The position numbers were made by a program, and so were the translations under genes. Of a DNA stretch of 64,000 nucleotides, positions 32,573-43,793 are shown one piece after another; position 1 is the first letter of the stretch, and every line of letters starts with the position of its first letter. Origin of the DNA: Haemophilus haemolyticus. Its GTDB lineage: Bacteria; Pseudomonadota; Gammaproteobacteria; Enterobacterales; Pasteurellaceae. Location of the stretch: the NCBI RefSeq assembly GCF_003351405.1, contig NZ_CP031240.1:930001-994000 (forward strand), read 5' to 3'. The notes beneath the pieces were generated by a model. That model saw only the letters and a program-made list of their open reading frames with translations, had not been told where the DNA came from and searched no databases.

Positions 32573-33160
32573 ATGAAACAAAAAATCGTACTTGCTACAG
32601 GCAATAAAGGCAAAGTGAAAGAAATGGCTGATGTCCTATCTGATTTTGGCTTTGAAGTGATTGCGCAAACAGATTTAGGCATTGAAAGCCCAGAAGAAAC
32701 AGGCTTAACTTTTGTCGAGAATGCGTTATTAAAAGCGCGCTATGCCTCAGAGAAATCAGGTTTGCCTGCTATTGCAGATGATTCAGGCTTGGTGGTTTCC
32801 GCACTTAATGGCGCACCAGGTCTGTATTCTGCACGTTATGCTGGTGAAGAGGGCAATGATGCTAAAAACCGTGAGAAATTATTGGCAGAGCTTGCTCATG
32901 TTGCACAAGATAAACGTCAAGCCAAATTTGTGAGCTGTATCGTGTTTTTACAGCATCCAACGGATCCATCGCCAATTATTGCCGAAGGTGAGTGTCATGG
33001 TGTGATTGGTTTTGAAGAAAAAGGCGAAAATGGTTTTGGTTATGACAGTTTATTCTTTAGTCCAGAACAAGGTTACACATTTGCTGAATTAGAAACTGTT
33101 GAGAAGAAAAAAATTTCTCATCGTGCGCGAGCATTGAAAGTATTAAAAAGTAAGTTATAA
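32573..33160 (+). CDS. rdgB: dITP/XTP pyrophosphatase RdgB (RdgB/HAM1 family)
   Basis: Removes non-canonical purine triphosphates (ITP, dITP, XTP) from the nucleotide pool. The N-terminal substrate loop [12 protein letters not shown], the Mg-binding [21 protein letters not shown] and the end motif GFGYDSLFF with SHRARAL are all present. The length of 195 matches E. coli RdgB (197). AAAGGACTGATT precedes the ATG. Downstream of kdkA, closed by the terminator at 33183-33217. Confidence 0.97.
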   Translation: MKQKIVLATGNKGKVKEMADVLSDFGFEVIAQTDLGIESPEETGLTFVENALLKARYASEKSGLPAIADDSGLVVSALNGAPGLYSARYAGEEGNDAKNREKLLAELAHVAQDKRQAKFVSCIVFLQHPTDPSPIIAEGECHGVIGFEEKGENGFGYDSLFFSPEQGYTFAELETVEKKKISHRARALKVLKSKL

Positions 33161-33182
33161 ATCTAGTTAAACGTATGATGAT

Positions 33183-33217
33183 AAAAGGCGCGCATATTTT
33201 TATATGCGTGCCTTTTT
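33183..33217 (+). terminator. Terminator of rdgB
   Basis: AAAAGGCGCGCATA pairs with TATGCGTGCCTTTT (one G-T mismatch), followed by T. It lies 22 bases past the stop codon. Confidence 0.8.
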
Positions 33218-33249
33218 ATATGGATTTTATCTATAACGGAAAAGTAATA

Positions 33250-35094
33250 TTATTCAGCATGTTCACTTAAAAATCCGCCACTTTGATGATTCCATAGTTT
33301 AGCGTACAGACCATTACGCTCCAGTAATTCAGCATGGGTACCTTGTTCAACAATTTGTCCTTTATCAAGCACAATTAGGCGATCCATCGCTGCGATGGTG
33401 GATAAACGATGAGCAATAGCAATCACAGTTTTATTTTCCATCATTTTATCGAGACTTTCTTGTATTGCCACTTCTACTTCTGAATCCAGTGCGCTTGTCG
33501 CTTCATCTAACAATAGAATTGGCGCATCTTTTAACATGACACGAGCAATAGCAATGCGCTGCCGTTGACCACCTGAAAGTTTGACACCTCTTTCACCCAC
33601 ATGGGCATCGTAGCCTTTTCTGCCTTGAGCATCAGTGAGGAATGGAATGAAATCAGCGGCTTCTGCTCTTTCAGCAGCTAAAACCATTTCTTCATCTGTG
33701 GCATTAGGGCGCCCATAAATAATATTGTCACGAACAGAGCGATGCAGCAGCGAAGTGTCTTGAGTCACTAAACCAATTTGGCGACGTAGGCTTTCTTGTT
33801 GCACATCTAGTACATCTTGCCCATCAATGGTAATCGCGCCTTGTTGTGCTTCATAGAAGCGAAGCAATAAGTTCACAATCGTAGATTTTCCTGCACCAGA
33901 ACGGCCGATCAGTCCGACTTTTTCACCAGGTTTGATGGTGAGATTGAAATGATTGAGTAATGGTTTTGTCGGATCATAAGCAAAGGTAATATCGTTAAAC
34001 TTAATTTCCCCTTGTGTCACCTGTAACGGTGATGCTTGTGCTTTATCCACAATAGTGTGAGGTTTGGTTAAAGTATTCATTCCATCGTTTACGGTTCCGA
34101 TATTCTCAAACAAACGTGCAGATTCCCACATAATCCAACGAGACAGTCCATTGACTCGTAATGCCATTGCCGTTGCCGTTGCTATTGCACCCACGCCAAC
34201 TTGACCATTTTTCCATAAAATAATACCAAGTATTGCAGTACTTAACGTAAGTAGAATATTTGTAGCGTAAGTGAGTGTATCTAGTGATGTTGCTAAGCGC
34301 ATTTGGGCGTGTACTGTTACCATAAAATCTTCCATAGAACGTTTAGCATAAGCAGCCTCACGCGAACCATGAGAGAATAATTTTACTGTAGCAATATTAG
34401 AATAAGCATCTGTAATGCGTCCTGTCATTAAAGAACGAGCATCAGCTTGTCGTTGTGCAGTTTTTGATAATTTAGGAATGAGGGTTCGTAGGATAAAAAT
34501 AAAAATCGTAATCCAAGCAATAAATGGCAGTAAGAACCAAGAATCTAATGCAGCGAGAACTAATCCTGATGTAATAAAATATACGATGACATATACAAAC
34601 ATATCCGCAAGTGTGAGTACCGTATCACGAACAGCAAGTGCGGTTTGCATTACTTTGGCAGACACTCTGCCAGCAAATTCATCTTGATAAAAACTCAAAC
34701 TTTGACCAAGCATTAAACGATGGAAATTCCAACGTAATCGCATTGGAAATACGCCTTGTAAGGTTTGTAAACGTACGGTAGAGGCTAAAAATCCCCAAAC
34801 GATGCTAACAAGTAATAGGGTAGCCATGCCAATTAATAAATGACCTTTTTCTTGCCATAATGTCTCAGGCGTGAATGTCCCTAACCAATCTACAAGCGTT
34901 CCCATAAATTGGAATAATACGGCTTCCATTACACCAGTACCAACCGTTAACACTGTCAGTAAGAGAATCCAGCCTTTCATTCCTTCGATGCTAGACCAAA
35001 TAAAACGCAATAAGCCTTTTTTAGGTGTTGTTGGATTACCTTCTGGATAAGGATTTAAACGGTTTTCAAACCACGAAAAAATTTTGTTAAACAT
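33250..35094 (-). CDS. ABC exporter, MsbA/multidrug-like half transporter
   Basis: A 614-residue half transporter fused membrane-ATPase. The membrane domain (about 35-340) has six hydrophobic helices. The ATPase has Walker A GRSGAGKST, Q-loop, signature LSGGQRQRIAIARVML, Walker B ILLLDEATSALDSE and the switch His in AIAHRLST. It is longer and distinct from MsbA lipid A flippase and probably works as a homodimeric exporter; the substrate cannot be told. It is cotranscribed or adjacent to the AraC-family gene upstream on the same strand (about 78 bases). Confidence 0.85.
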   Translation of the reverse strand: MFNKIFSWFENRLNPYPEGNPTTPKKGLLRFIWSSIEGMKGWILLLTVLTVGTGVMEAVLFQFMGTLVDWLGTFTPETLWQEKGHLLIGMATLLLVSIVWGFLASTVRLQTLQGVFPMRLRWNFHRLMLGQSLSFYQDEFAGRVSAKVMQTALAVRDTVLTLADMFVYVIVYFITSGLVLAALDSWFLLPFIAWITIFIFILRTLIPKLSKTAQRQADARSLMTGRITDAYSNIATVKLFSHGSREAAYAKRSMEDFMVTVHAQMRLATSLDTLTYATNILLTLSTAILGIILWKNGQVGVGAIATATAMALRVNGLSRWIMWESARLFENIGTVNDGMNTLTKPHTIVDKAQASPLQVTQGEIKFNDITFAYDPTKPLLNHFNLTIKPGEKVGLIGRSGAGKSTIVNLLLRFYEAQQGAITIDGQDVLDVQQESLRRQIGLVTQDTSLLHRSVRDNIIYGRPNATDEEMVLAAERAEAADFIPFLTDAQGRKGYDAHVGERGVKLSGGQRQRIAIARVMLKDAPILLLDEATSALDSEVEVAIQESLDKMMENKTVIAIAHRLSTIAAMDRLIVLDKGQIVEQGTHAELLERNGLYAKLWNHQSGGFLSEHAE

Positions 35095-35172
35095 ATCTTT
35101 TCCTTAAAAAGAAAAGGCAACAGATGTTGCCTTTCAAAAAACTTGGCGATTATAGCGCAAAAATTCTCCAAT

Positions 35173-36069
35173 TTATAGGCTGGCAGATTTTCTGTATTGG
35201 CTTGGCGAAAGTTGGTAGTAATTCTTGAAGGCTTTACTAAAATGCGCCTCAGATTGATACCCAACTTCCAAAGCAATAGCAAGTACGGATTGTTGGGATT
35301 GCTTTAATAAAAATGCTGCCGATTGTAACCTCACTTGAGTAATAAAACGCCCTGGCGACATACCAAGTTGTTGTTGAAAAACACGAATAAAGTTTGCACG
35401 AGACATTGCAGAAAGATCGGCTAATTGTTCAATTCGCCAATCTTCTTGAGGGCGTTGTAATATCGCACCTAGCACCGCATTTAATCGCTTGTCTTGCAAC
35501 GCGAGTAGCACACCGCCTGTAATTAAGTTCTCTTTAATCGCATGGCGTAAAATATAAATTAAAAGCACATTCGAAAGTGCATCGACGACTGATTTTGTAC
35601 CTGCATCGTTTTTTTGTGCTTCTTGTAGAAAAAGCTGAACCAAAGGATGAATCGGTGTATCGCATAAATTGAGATGCAAGTATTCAGGCATAGAAGCGGT
35701 GAGGAGTGCATCTTGCTGATAATAAAATGCCCCGCAGAACATTTTTAAATCTGGTGTGCCTTGCCCTACTTGATGCAATTCAAATGCACCTTGCCAGCTT
35801 TTTTTCAATGACGCGTCTTTTGTTTTATCAGACGAATGACGCATAAAGTGCGGTTGATTTTGGGGAAGGAAAAAGATATCACCTTCCTTTAAATGAAATT
35901 GTTTTTGTCTGAGTGTAAGCCAACATTCGCCTTGTTCAATAAGATGGAATACGCCTTTTCCTGCATCTTTTTCTTGGTGGGCGACTTGCCATTCACCTTG
36001 AAATTCACAGCGAATATTAATTTCTCCACGCACTTGTGCTAAATGGGTGAGTTTATCTAAATAATCCAT
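35173..36069 (-). CDS. AraC-family transcriptional regulator (cupin type)
   Basis: A 298-residue regulator. The N-terminal half is a cupin_6 ligand domain (WLTLRQKQFHLKEGDIFFLP is the cupin strand pair), and the C-terminal 100 residues hold two helix-turn-helix motifs: RIEQLADLSAMSRANFIRVF and VLAIALEVGYQSEAHFSKAF, ending in a YYQLSPSQYRK signature. It is divergent from the AhpD-like gene, with 111 bases between, and upstream of the exporter gene, so it may control either. The signal is unknown; relatives respond to reactive aldehydes or antimicrobial stress. Confidence 0.88.
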   Translation of the reverse strand: MDYLDKLTHLAQVRGEINIRCEFQGEWQVAHQEKDAGKGVFHLIEQGECWLTLRQKQFHLKEGDIFFLPQNQPHFMRHSSDKTKDASLKKSWQGAFELHQVGQGTPDLKMFCGAFYYQQDALLTASMPEYLHLNLCDTPIHPLVQLFLQEAQKNDAGTKSVVDALSNVLLIYILRHAIKENLITGGVLLALQDKRLNAVLGAILQRPQEDWRIEQLADLSAMSRANFIRVFQQQLGMSPGRFITQVRLQSAAFLLKQSQQSVLAIALEVGYQSEAHFSKAFKNYYQLSPSQYRKSASL

Positions 36070-36180
36070 AATGAGATGTTAGCGATAAAAATTGAGATAA
36101 ATAAGCAAGTATCATAATCCAATCTGCCTATAATTTGCCACACCAGTTCGTTATTAATTCAATATATTTAGGAGAACATT

Positions 36181-36522
36181 ATGTTTGCAGATTGGAAAGA
36201 AGAAACATCACACGTTAAAAAATCATTTGGTGCGTTAGGTAAACAATATCCAAAAATGTTACAAGCTTACCAAGCATTAGGCGCAGCAGCGGCAGAAGGT
36301 AATGTACTTGACGCTAAAACTCGTGAGCTTATTGCATTAGCAGTTGCGGTAACAACTCGTTGCGAAAGCTGCATTAGCGTACACGCAGAAGAAGCGGTAA
36401 AAGCTGGCGCAAGCGAAGCTGAAGTGGCTGCAGCATTAGCAATGTCTATCGCATTAAATGCAGGCGCTGCTTATACTTATTCTTTACGTGCATTGGAAGC
36501 ATATAACGTACAGAAAGGTTAA
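36181..36522 (+). CDS. AhpD/carboxymuconolactone decarboxylase-like protein
   Basis: A 113-residue helical protein with the family redox motif C-E-S-C in TTRCESCISVHAEEAVKAG and a preceding Glu (ARELIALAVA region), the pattern of AhpD-like alkylhydroperoxidases. Such proteins reduce peroxides or act as thiol relays. Divergent from the AraC-type regulator, which may control it. AGGAGAACATT precedes the ATG. Terminator at 36559-36585. Peroxidase activity is inferred from the motif only. Confidence 0.85.
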   Translation: MFADWKEETSHVKKSFGALGKQYPKMLQAYQALGAAAAEGNVLDAKTRELIALAVAVTTRCESCISVHAEEAVKAGASEAEVAAALAMSIALNAGAAYTYSLRALEAYNVQKG

Positions 36523-36558
36523 TTACCCGTCATTCCATAGAGTTAAGTTGATTAAAGG

Positions 36559-36585
36559 AAAGGGAGTATTTTTAATACTCCCTTT
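36559..36585 (+). terminator. Terminator of the AhpD-like gene
   Basis: AAAGGGAGTATT (36559-36570) pairs with AATACTCCCTTT (36574-36585), a 12-bp stem with a TTT loop and a following T-rich tail. Confidence 0.85.
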
Positions 36586-36639
36586 GTTTTATCAATATTT
36601 TATTGCCTAACAAAATAAAAGCATTTTGCGATTAAAATT

Positions 36640-37233
36640 CTAACAATTTTCTAGCACTTTTTTCACTGGGGCAAAGCTACGACGATGTTGCGGTAACGCG
36701 CCAAGTTCAGCTAATTTTTCCAAATGTAATTTGGTCGGATAGCCTTTATGCTGGGCAAAAGCGTATTCTGGATATTGCTTGTCTAATTCTTCCATTTCTT
36801 GGTCTCGTGCTACTTTCGCCAAAATAGAGGCTGCACTGATTTCCGCCACAAGGCTATCGCCTTTTACGACGGCTTGCGCTGGAATATCTAAGTCTTTTGG
36901 GATCTTATTGCCATCAACCAACACAAAGTGCGGTTGAATTTTTAAAGATTTTACTGCTCGAGTCATTGCCAGCAAGGAGGCTTGCAGGATATTAATCTCG
37001 TCAATTTCGTTAGCTTCAGCTCGACCTAATGCCCAAGCAAGGGCTTTTTCTTTGATTTCTTCAGCAAGGGCTAAACGTTTTTTCTCAGAAAGTTTTTTAG
37101 AATCAGCGAGACCTTCAATTGGGTTATTCGGATCTAAAATGACGGCAGCCGTTACAACGGCCCCAACTAGAGGGCCTCGTCCAACTTCATCAACGCCAGC
37201 GATCAATTCATAGCCTTGTGGATATTCAAACAT
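36640..37233 (-). CDS. rnhB: Ribonuclease HII
   Basis: Cleaves RNA in RNA/DNA hybrids and removes misincorporated ribonucleotides. It has the type 2 signature [20 protein letters not shown] with Asp and Glu ligands, LVDGNKIP, and the third Asp region [15 protein letters not shown]. Length 197. Its first codons overlap the end of lpxB by eight bases, so it is the last gene of an lpxA-lpxB-rnhB run, the order seen in many gamma-proteobacteria. Confidence 0.97.
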   Translation of the reverse strand: MFEYPQGYELIAGVDEVGRGPLVGAVVTAAVILDPNNPIEGLADSKKLSEKKRLALAEEIKEKALAWALGRAEANEIDEINILQASLLAMTRAVKSLKIQPHFVLVDGNKIPKDLDIPAQAVVKGDSLVAEISAASILAKVARDQEMEELDKQYPEYAFAQHKGYPTKLHLEKLAELGALPQHRRSFAPVKKVLENC

Positions 37234-38398
37234 TTTCTGTTCCTTCTAATAAATCAATGACCGCTTGAGCCGCTTGCTTATCTGCATTGCATTGAATTTT
37301 TTGGTGTAAATCCGTGAAGTGCTGAATTAAAACATGGCGATTTTTTACCGCACTTTCACCATCAGAAAGATAAGCAGATAGTTTTTCAGCGAGCAATTCT
37401 GGCGTACATTCTTCTTGAATCATTTCAGGAACGAGCATTTCATTCGCAAGCAAGTTTGGTAAAGAAATATAATCGGTTTTCACTAAACGTTTTGCTAAGA
37501 AATAGGTCAGTGCTTTCATTCGATAGCCTACCACCATGGGTGATTTACAAAGCATTGCTTCAAGTGCTGCTGTCCCTGAAGCAAGCAATGTTGCATCAGC
37601 AGCGATCATTGCTTGTCGTGCATTGCCATCAATTAAATGCAGGTCTAGATTTGGCGCAATTTTAGCTTTAATAGCTTCAAATTGAATTCGTCGTTTTTCG
37701 TTCACCAAAGGGACTAGGAATTGTAAATCAGGAAATTGTTCTTTTAACAATAAAGCGGTTTTTAAGAAAGGTTCAGCTAGAAATTCCACTTCTGAACCAC
37801 GACTTCCAACTAAGATTGCTAAATAGCGCTGTGCGGGATTAATCTGTAGCACTTGGCAGGCTTCGGCACGGTTTGGTTTGAGCGGAATAGCATCTGCCAT
37901 TGTGTGTCCAATAAAACGGCAAGGTACGTTAAATTTATCGTAAAAGGCTTTCTCAAAAGGCAAAAAGGCAAGAACTTGATGAGTCGCTTTGGCGATTTTA
38001 TGGATGCGATTTTGACGCCAAGCCCATACAGAGGGACTCACGTAATGAATAGTTTTAATTCCGTTTGCTTTGAGCTTGAGTTCTACATCCAAATTAAAAT
38101 CAGGCGCATCAATGCCGATGTAAACATCAGGTTTTTCTTGCAACATGGTTTGAATGACATTTTTGCGAATTTTCAACAGACGAGGAAGATGTTTCAAAAT
38201 TTCAGCCAAACCCATGACTGAAAGCTCTTCCATATCGACAAGCGTCTCACAGCCTTCAGCCAACATTCTTGGGCCTGCAATGCCAATAAAGTGAGCATTA
38301 GGATAATGAGCTTTGAGCTGGCGAATTAAACCTGCACCGAGAATATCACCAGATACTTCTCCAGCAACAAGAGCGATGGTTGGATTTGTTTTGTTCAT
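37226..38398 (-). CDS. lpxB: Lipid-A-disaccharide synthase LpxB
   Basis: GT19 membrane-associated enzyme that condenses UDP-diacylglucosamine with lipid X to the lipid A disaccharide. Signatures are [17 protein letters not shown] near the start, [34 protein letters not shown] and [11 protein letters not shown] start at ATG 38398 (390 residues), because [14 protein letters not shown] matches the family; the open frame extends 13 codons upstream into the uptake-signal hairpin. It overlaps rnhB by eight bases. Confidence 0.97.
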   Translation of the reverse strand: MNKTNPTIALVAGEVSGDILGAGLIRQLKAHYPNAHFIGIAGPRMLAEGCETLVDMEELSVMGLAEILKHLPRLLKIRKNVIQTMLQEKPDVYIGIDAPDFNLDVELKLKANGIKTIHYVSPSVWAWRQNRIHKIAKATHQVLAFLPFEKAFYDKFNVPCRFIGHTMADAIPLKPNRAEACQVLQINPAQRYLAILVGSRGSEVEFLAEPFLKTALLLKEQFPDLQFLVPLVNEKRRIQFEAIKAKIAPNLDLHLIDGNARQAMIAADATLLASGTAALEAMLCKSPMVVGYRMKALTYFLAKRLVKTDYISLPNLLANEMLVPEMIQEECTPELLAEKLSAYLSDGESAVKNRHVLIQHFTDLHQKIQCNADKQAAQAVIDLLEGTENV

Positions 38399-38418
38399 CA
38401 AATTTACCCTAAAAAATA

Positions 38419-38445
38419 ACCGCACTTTGGCGTGCAAAGTGCGGT
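38419..38445 (-). terminator. Inverted uptake-signal hairpin between lpxA and lpxB
   Basis: ACCGCACTT (38419-38427) and AAGTGCGGT (38437-38445) with a 9-base loop form a terminator-like hairpin. It lies 20 bases past the lpxA stop and 21 bases before the lpxB start, inside what is otherwise a cotranscribed lipid A block. Confidence 0.7.
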
Positions 38446-38464
38446 TGAATACAGAGATACTTTA

Positions 38465-39253
38465 TTAACGAATAATACCGCGAGTTGAACGTTTGAAAAA
38501 TTCAACAAAGAAACTAATTGCTGAATCGGTTTCTGCAATTTGCTCAATTTCTGGTAACACTTCTTCCAACGTTTTGCCGCTACGATAGATCATTTTATAA
38601 ACGTTACGGATCGCATGCATGGTTGGTTTATCAAAACCACGACGTTTTAAACCTTCTAAGTTTACGCCAAATGGACGGGCGTGGTTGCCTTGTGCCATAA
38701 CATAAGGAGGTACATCTTGGCTTACCATAGAACCGCCGCCTAACATGACGTGTGCACCAACGATTACAAATTGGTGAATTGCTGACATGCCACCAACAAT
38801 CACGAAATCATCTAATTCTACGTGACCAGCAAGCGTTGCATTGTTTGCCAAAATACAGTTGTTTTTAATTTGGCAATCATGTGCAATGTGAACATTCACC
38901 ATTAATAAATTGTTATTGCCAATAGAGGTTACACCTCCGCCTTGGATGGTACCACGATGGATTGTCACGTGTTCACGAATTCGGTTGCCATTACCAATAA
39001 TCGTTTTGGTTGCTTCGCCGTTATATTTTAAATCCTGGTTCACTTCACCAATGCTCGCGAATTGATAGATTTCGTTATCTTCGCCAATAACCGTATCACC
39101 ACGTACGACAACGTGAGATTTCAATACAGTGCGAGCTTTAATTTCAACAGTGCCTTCAACAATACAGAAAGGCCCGATAACAACACCTTCACCAATAACT
39201 GCGCCTTCTTCAACTAAGGCTGTAGGATGGATTTTTGCATTTGGGTGGATCAT
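38465..39253 (-). CDS. lpxA: UDP-N-acetylglucosamine O-acyltransferase LpxA
   Basis: First step of lipid A synthesis: adds a 3-hydroxyacyl chain from ACP to UDP-GlcNAc in the cytosol. The 262-residue protein is a left-handed beta-helix of hexapeptide repeats ([35 protein letters not shown]). It contains the catalytic His in VHIAHDCQI and the C-terminal helical tail ([19 protein letters not shown]). I start at ATG 39253, with AAGGGGG upstream; a longer frame overlaps the fabZ stop. Follows fabZ directly. Confidence 0.97.
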   Translation of the reverse strand: MIHPNAKIHPTALVEEGAVIGEGVVIGPFCIVEGTVEIKARTVLKSHVVVRGDTVIGEDNEIYQFASIGEVNQDLKYNGEATKTIIGNGNRIREHVTIHRGTIQGGGVTSIGNNNLLMVNVHIAHDCQIKNNCILANNATLAGHVELDDFVIVGGMSAIHQFVIVGAHVMLGGGSMVSQDVPPYVMAQGNHARPFGVNLEGLKRRGFDKPTMHAIRNVYKMIYRSGKTLEEVLPEIEQIAETDSAISFFVEFFKRSTRGIIR

Positions 39254-39267
39254 ATTTACCCCCTTAA

Positions 39268-39714
39268 TTAACGACGAGCGCACATTAGTTTTGCTTCACA
39301 AGCAATTTCACCGTTTACGGTTGCTACGCCAGTAAATGCAGTGATGCCTCGACGTTCTTTAATCACTTGAACGTTTAATTCCATTTGATCTCCAGGTAAC
39401 ACTGGACGTTTAAAGCGCGCTTCATCAATACCAGCGAAATAGAATAATTCACCGCCTTTTAATTCGAGAGTTTTAAAGGCTAAAATGCCCATTGCCTGTG
39501 CCAAAGCTTCTAAAATTAAAACGCCTGGTAAAATAGGTTCGCCAGGGAAGTGACCTGTGAAACAAGGCTCATTGACGCTAATATTTTTAATCGCTTTTAA
39601 CCATTCGCCTTCTTTAAAATCCAATACGCGATCCACTAATAAAAATGGATAGCGATGTGGTAATAAAGTCATAATTTCTTTTGATTCGATCACTCTTGGT
39701 TGTTGTTCTGACAC
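39268..39714 (-). CDS. fabZ: 3-hydroxyacyl-ACP dehydratase FabZ
   Basis: Dehydrates 3-hydroxyacyl-ACP in fatty acid synthesis, and competes with LpxA for the same substrate. It is a hot-dog fold enzyme of 148 residues with [14 protein letters not shown], and the active-site His and Glu in [20 protein letters not shown]. It lies 14 bases upstream of the lpxA start, in the canonical fabZ-lpxA-lpxB order. lpxD and bamA, which often precede it, are absent here; instead a phosphoethanolamine transferase gene lies upstream. Confidence 0.97.
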   Translation of the reverse strand: MSEQQPRVIESKEIMTLLPHRYPFLLVDRVLDFKEGEWLKAIKNISVNEPCFTGHFPGEPILPGVLILEALAQAMGILAFKTLELKGGELFYFAGIDEARFKRPVLPGDQMELNVQVIKERRGITAFTGVATVNGEIACEAKLMCARR

Positions 39715-39799
39715 GTTGACACCTTACAAAAAATAAACAAATAAAATCTCTCGGATTATACGATATTTACGGCTAAAAATAAAACGCACTCAATATAGC

Positions 39800-41359
39800 C
39801 TAGTGTTTAGGACGAATATCAATGGCTGGATCGTCATCTTTACGATATTTTTCATCAATTCGTTTTTGCAATCCAAAGTCATTTTTATCCGATTCGTTAG
39901 AAAATAAATCTTCTGTTTGCGTTAATTGAGGATTTTTGATTCCTATCCAATTTGCGATTCCTTCTAAGAAGTTCAACCCAGATTTAAACACCTTATATTC
40001 TTTGCGTTCGGTGTCATCCGACGAAATTTTGAATAGCGGAATATTATGATGTTCTCGGCTGAAACAGTTTTGATTGAACAAAAGTATATTATTTTTTTCA
40101 TCTTGTTGGTGGCATAAACCGTGATCTGAGAAATAAATCATTGAGAAAGTGCGGTGATTTTTCTTCGCGTTTTCTGCAAGCTGATCATATACACGTTTTA
40201 AAAATTCATCAGTTTTCTTAATAGACGACACATAGCAATTTAAATAACCATATCTCGGATTAAGATCTTTATCATCAAAGATTTTTGGATAATCTTCGAC
40301 ACGGTCGCAAGCCATTGGATGTGAGCCATAAATATGCAACACAATAAAACGTTTTCCTTGAACAGGATCTTCTAATACTTGGGCGAATTTTGGTAATAAA
40401 TCAAAATCACTAAAGTTAGTAGAATTAAAGCTTCCGCCTTTTTTCAAGAAAAAAGTTTCATCAGATTTTGATGCAAGGGATGAAACTGGCGTATCGAATT
40501 CACCGAGCATACCTTGATTAGAAAGCCAATAGGTTTTCACGCCTGCGGATTTGATGAGATCGACTAAACTCAAGCTGTAATTGGGTTCCCATTTTTCTTT
40601 GTTAGGAAGAGTTAACATAAGGCGAAGTGAGGCAACAGTATTTGTTCCAGCTGAACGAAAACCATCAATCAATGTGCCTTTAGCACCAGACATAAATGGG
40701 GTGTTTTCAATCGGATACCCATAGGCATGGTGATAATCTTTACGTGCACTTTCACCAAGAACAATCACATAATCATCATAGCGTGAATTTTCTAATGTTG
40801 ATTTTCCCCAGTTATCAGATTGGGACATTTGTTTGAGTTTTTGCACTTCATCTACAATTTTTAATGTGGAACTTACTGTTTCTTTAATCGGTTCAGCAAG
40901 CGGCATGTTGTAAGCAAAGAGCAGTGTTGCTAAGGCAATAAATGTTTTATTACGATAAAATTTTATGCCAAATCTCACCGCACTTTTGTACTGAAGCAAA
41001 ATCAAAATAGGAATGGCGAAAGCAATTAAGTAACTACTCACAGGGATTTGCAATAGAAATTCCTTCGTTTCCAACATATCTGTCGCAAAAAGCGAGGCGA
41101 TATATTGGTAGCTTGGAGGACCAAAATTTAGCCCTGTAGGCGTATAAAAAGCATGCAGTAACGCAAGCGGTAGCAAAATAAAATAGAAGGATTTTTTACT
41201 GCTGCTTAATAAGAGAATAGTTGTTGTCGCAAGCAGAATGAGAGTCACACTTGGTTCTGGAAACATTCCAGAACCGATTAAAATAAAATAACCCGCTAAT
41301 GCGGCACAAATCACCGCAAAAAGTGCGGGCAAAATTTGGCTTGTTTTTTTCGTGTTCAT
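39800..41359 (-). CDS. Phosphoethanolamine transferase of the sulfatase family
   Basis: A 519-residue inner-membrane protein. Five N-terminal hydrophobic helices (1-170) are followed by a periplasmic alkaline-phosphatase-fold domain with [19 protein letters not shown], the nucleophile Thr region [15 protein letters not shown] and metal ligands in [12 protein letters not shown] and the HHNIPLF stretch. Relatives (EptA/EptB/LptA types) move phosphoethanolamine from phosphatidylethanolamine to lipid A, Kdo or heptose. The acceptor cannot be told, but its position next to fabZ-lpxA-lpxB fits a lipooligosaccharide role. I start at ATG 41359; a GGGAAGA site precedes it. Confidence 0.85.
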
Positions 41360-41489
41360 AATTGTCTTCCCTGAAAAGAAAATGTCGCTATTATCCACCT
41401 TTTACTCAGAATTTCCATATTTAACTTCTTCACTCTTGGGTGGTTATTTTATAGAATAAGCCAATTTTTTAAGCCAGAGGGAAAAAACA

Positions 41490-42203
41490 ATGAGCCAACC
41501 AATTTATAAACGTATTTTATTGAAATTAAGCGGTGAAGCATTACAAGGAGAAGATGGTTTTGGTATTGATCCTGCGATTCTCGATCGTATGGCTGTTGAA
41601 ATTAAAGAATTAGTAGAGATGGGCGTGGAAGTCGGTGTCGTTCTTGGTGGTGGCAACTTATTCCGTGGCGCAAAACTAGCAAAAGCAGGGATGAATCGCG
41701 TGGTGGGTGACCATATGGGAATGCTTGCTACGGTGATGAATGGTTTGGCAATGCGTGATTCTTTATTCCGTGCTGATGTGAATGCTAAATTAATGTCTGC
41801 TTTCCAATTAAATGGTATTTGCGATACTTATAACTGGTCTGAAGCAATCAAAATGTTACGCGAGAAACGCGTAGTCATTTTCTCTGCGGGAACCGGAAGT
41901 CCATTCTTTACCACTGATTCTGCTGCTTGTTTGCGTGGTATTGAAATTGAAGCTGATGTTGTGTTGAAAGCGACTAAAGTTGATGGTGTATATGATTGTG
42001 ATCCTGCGAAAAATCCTGATGCAAAACTTTATAAAAATTTAAGTTATGCAGAAGTGATCGATAAAGAATTACAAGTGATGGACTTAGCGGCGTTTACTTT
42101 AGCTCGCGATCATGGCATGCCGATCCGAGTATTCAATATGGGTAAACCCGGTGCATTACGTCAAGTAGTGACTGGTACCGAAGAAGGCACCACTATTTGT
42201 TAG
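41490..42203 (+). CDS. pyrH: UMP kinase
   Basis: Hexameric amino-acid-kinase-fold enzyme that phosphorylates UMP to UDP. It shows [60 protein letters not shown] and [13 protein letters not shown], all family signatures. Length 237. AGAGGGAAAAAACA precedes the ATG. In most bacteria it is followed by frr; here a terminator and then hktE on the other strand follow. Confidence 0.97.
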   Translation: MSQPIYKRILLKLSGEALQGEDGFGIDPAILDRMAVEIKELVEMGVEVGVVLGGGNLFRGAKLAKAGMNRVVGDHMGMLATVMNGLAMRDSLFRADVNAKLMSAFQLNGICDTYNWSEAIKMLREKRVVIFSAGTGSPFFTTDSAACLRGIEIEADVVLKATKVDGVYDCDPAKNPDAKLYKNLSYAEVIDKELQVMDLAAFTLARDHGMPIRVFNMGKPGALRQVVTGTEEGTTIC

Positions 42204-42218
42204 TGAATGTTAAAAAGT

Positions 42219-42250
42219 AAAACGGTAGGAAAATTCCTACCGTTTTTTTT
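42219..42250. terminator. Terminator between pyrH and hktE
   Basis: AAAACGGTAGGAA (42219-42231) and TTCCTACCGTTTT (42234-42246), a 13-bp stem with a 2-base centre, followed by T. Lies between convergent genes. Confidence 0.85.
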
Positions 42251-42266
42251 GGATGTAGCCTAGAGA

Positions 42267-43793
42267 TTATAACAATCCACCTTGACCTAATGCTGGGTCA
42301 GTTTCACGTGCTTTTAATGCATCTTCAACTGTTAAGCCCAATGCTTTTGCAACGCCTTCACCATATGCTGGCTCACACCAGTGACAGTTACGAATGTGGC
42401 GATATTTGATGAAATCAGGTGCATCGCCCATTGCAGCTGCAGTGTTGTTGAATAACGCTTGTTTTTGCTCTGCACTCATTAAGTTAAATAATGCACGCGG
42501 TTGGCTGAAGTAGTCGTTATCATCGTTGCGATAATCCCAGTGTGCTGCATCGCCATTGATACGAAGTGGTGGTTCAGCAAAGTCTGGTTGTTGTTGCCAT
42601 TGGCTAAAGCTGTTTGGCTCGTAGTGCGGTAGGCTACCGTAGTTGCCATCTACACGGCCTTGGCCATCACGTTGGTTGCTATGCACTGGGCAACGTGGGC
42701 GGTTTACTGGAATTTGACGATAGTTCACACCTAAACGGTAACGTTGTGCATCCGCATAGTTGAACAAGCGAGCTTGTAACATTTTATCTGGGCTTGCGCC
42801 GATACCTGGAACTAAATTGCTTGGTGCAAATGCAGATTGTTCTACATCAGCAAAGAAGTTTTCTGGATTACGGTTAAGTTCAAATTCACCCACTTCAATT
42901 AATGGATAATCTTTTTTCGGCCATACTTTGGTTAAGTCGAATGGATGATAAGGTACTTTTTCCGCATCTGCTTCAGGCATAATTTGCACATATAATGTCC
43001 ATTTAGGGAAATCACCACGTTCGATTGCTTCATATAAATCGCGTTGATGGCTTTCACGATCATTTGCGATAACTGCAGCTGCTTCTGCATCAGTTAAGTT
43101 TTTAATACCTTGTTGAGTATGGAAATGGAATTTTACCCAGAAACGTTCGCCAGCTTCGTTCCAGAAACTGTAAGTATGTGAACCATAACCATGCATATGA
43201 CGATAGCTTGCAGGAATACCACGATCACTCATTACAACAGTTACTTGGTGTAATGCTTCAGGTAATAATGTCCAGAAATCCCAGTTGTTTGTTGCTGAAC
43301 GCATATTAGTGCGAGGATCACGTTTTACCGCTTTGTTTAAGTCTGGGAATTTACGTGGATCACGTAAGAAGAATACCGGGGTGTTGTTACCCACTAAGTC
43401 CCAGTTACCTTCTTCGGTATAGAATTTTAATGCGAAACCACGAATATCACGTTCAGCATCAGCTGCACCACGTTCACCAGCAACAGTGGTAAAGCGTGCG
43501 AACATTTCTGTTTTTTTGCCAACTTCACTGAAAATTTTTGCGCGAGTATATTTAGTAATATCGTGTGTGACAGTAAAGGTACCAAATGCACCAGAACCTT
43601 TTGCGTGCATACGACGCTCTGGAATAACTTCGCGTACGAAATCAGCTAATTTTTCGTTAAGCCATAAATCTTGTGAAAGTAATGGACCACGCGGACCTGC
43701 AGTTAAACTGTTTTGATTGTCCGCCACAGGGGCTCCATTTCCCATAGTTAGGTTAGTAGACGATAAATGCGAAAAAGGGCATTGAGAACTCAT
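42267..43793 (-). CDS. hktE: Catalase HktE
   Basis: Small-subunit monofunctional haem catalase that removes hydrogen peroxide; with sodC it forms the antioxidant set of this window. It is 508 residues. The catalytic motif around distal His is [20 protein letters not shown], the Asn is in [12 protein letters not shown], and the proximal haem Tyr is in [25 protein letters not shown] precedes the ATG. It is monocistronic. In Haemophilus it is induced by peroxide via OxyR; an operator was not resolved in the leader by eye. Confidence 0.97.
   Translation of the reverse strand: MSSQCPFSHLSSTNLTMGNGAPVADNQNSLTAGPRGPLLSQDLWLNEKLADFVREVIPERRMHAKGSGAFGTFTVTHDITKYTRAKIFSEVGKKTEMFARFTTVAGERGAADAERDIRGFALKFYTEEGNWDLVGNNTPVFFLRDPRKFPDLNKAVKRDPRTNMRSATNNWDFWTLLPEALHQVTVVMSDRGIPASYRHMHGYGSHTYSFWNEAGERFWVKFHFHTQQGIKNLTDAEAAAVIANDRESHQRDLYEAIERGDFPKWTLYVQIMPEADAEKVPYHPFDLTKVWPKKDYPLIEVGEFELNRNPENFFADVEQSAFAPSNLVPGIGASPDKMLQARLFNYADAQRYRLGVNYRQIPVNRPRCPVHSNQRDGQGRVDGNYGSLPHYEPNSFSQWQQQPDFAEPPLRINGDAAHWDYRNDDNDYFSQPRALFNLMSAEQKQALFNNTAAAMGDAPDFIKYRHIRNCHWCEPAYGEGVAKALGLTVEDALKARETDPALGQGGLL

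Noticed and set aside
33250..35094. ABC exporter considered as MsbA.
   Set aside because: It does not look like the lpxK-linked MsbA by length or N terminus, and no lpxK is adjacent, so I left it as a general exporter.
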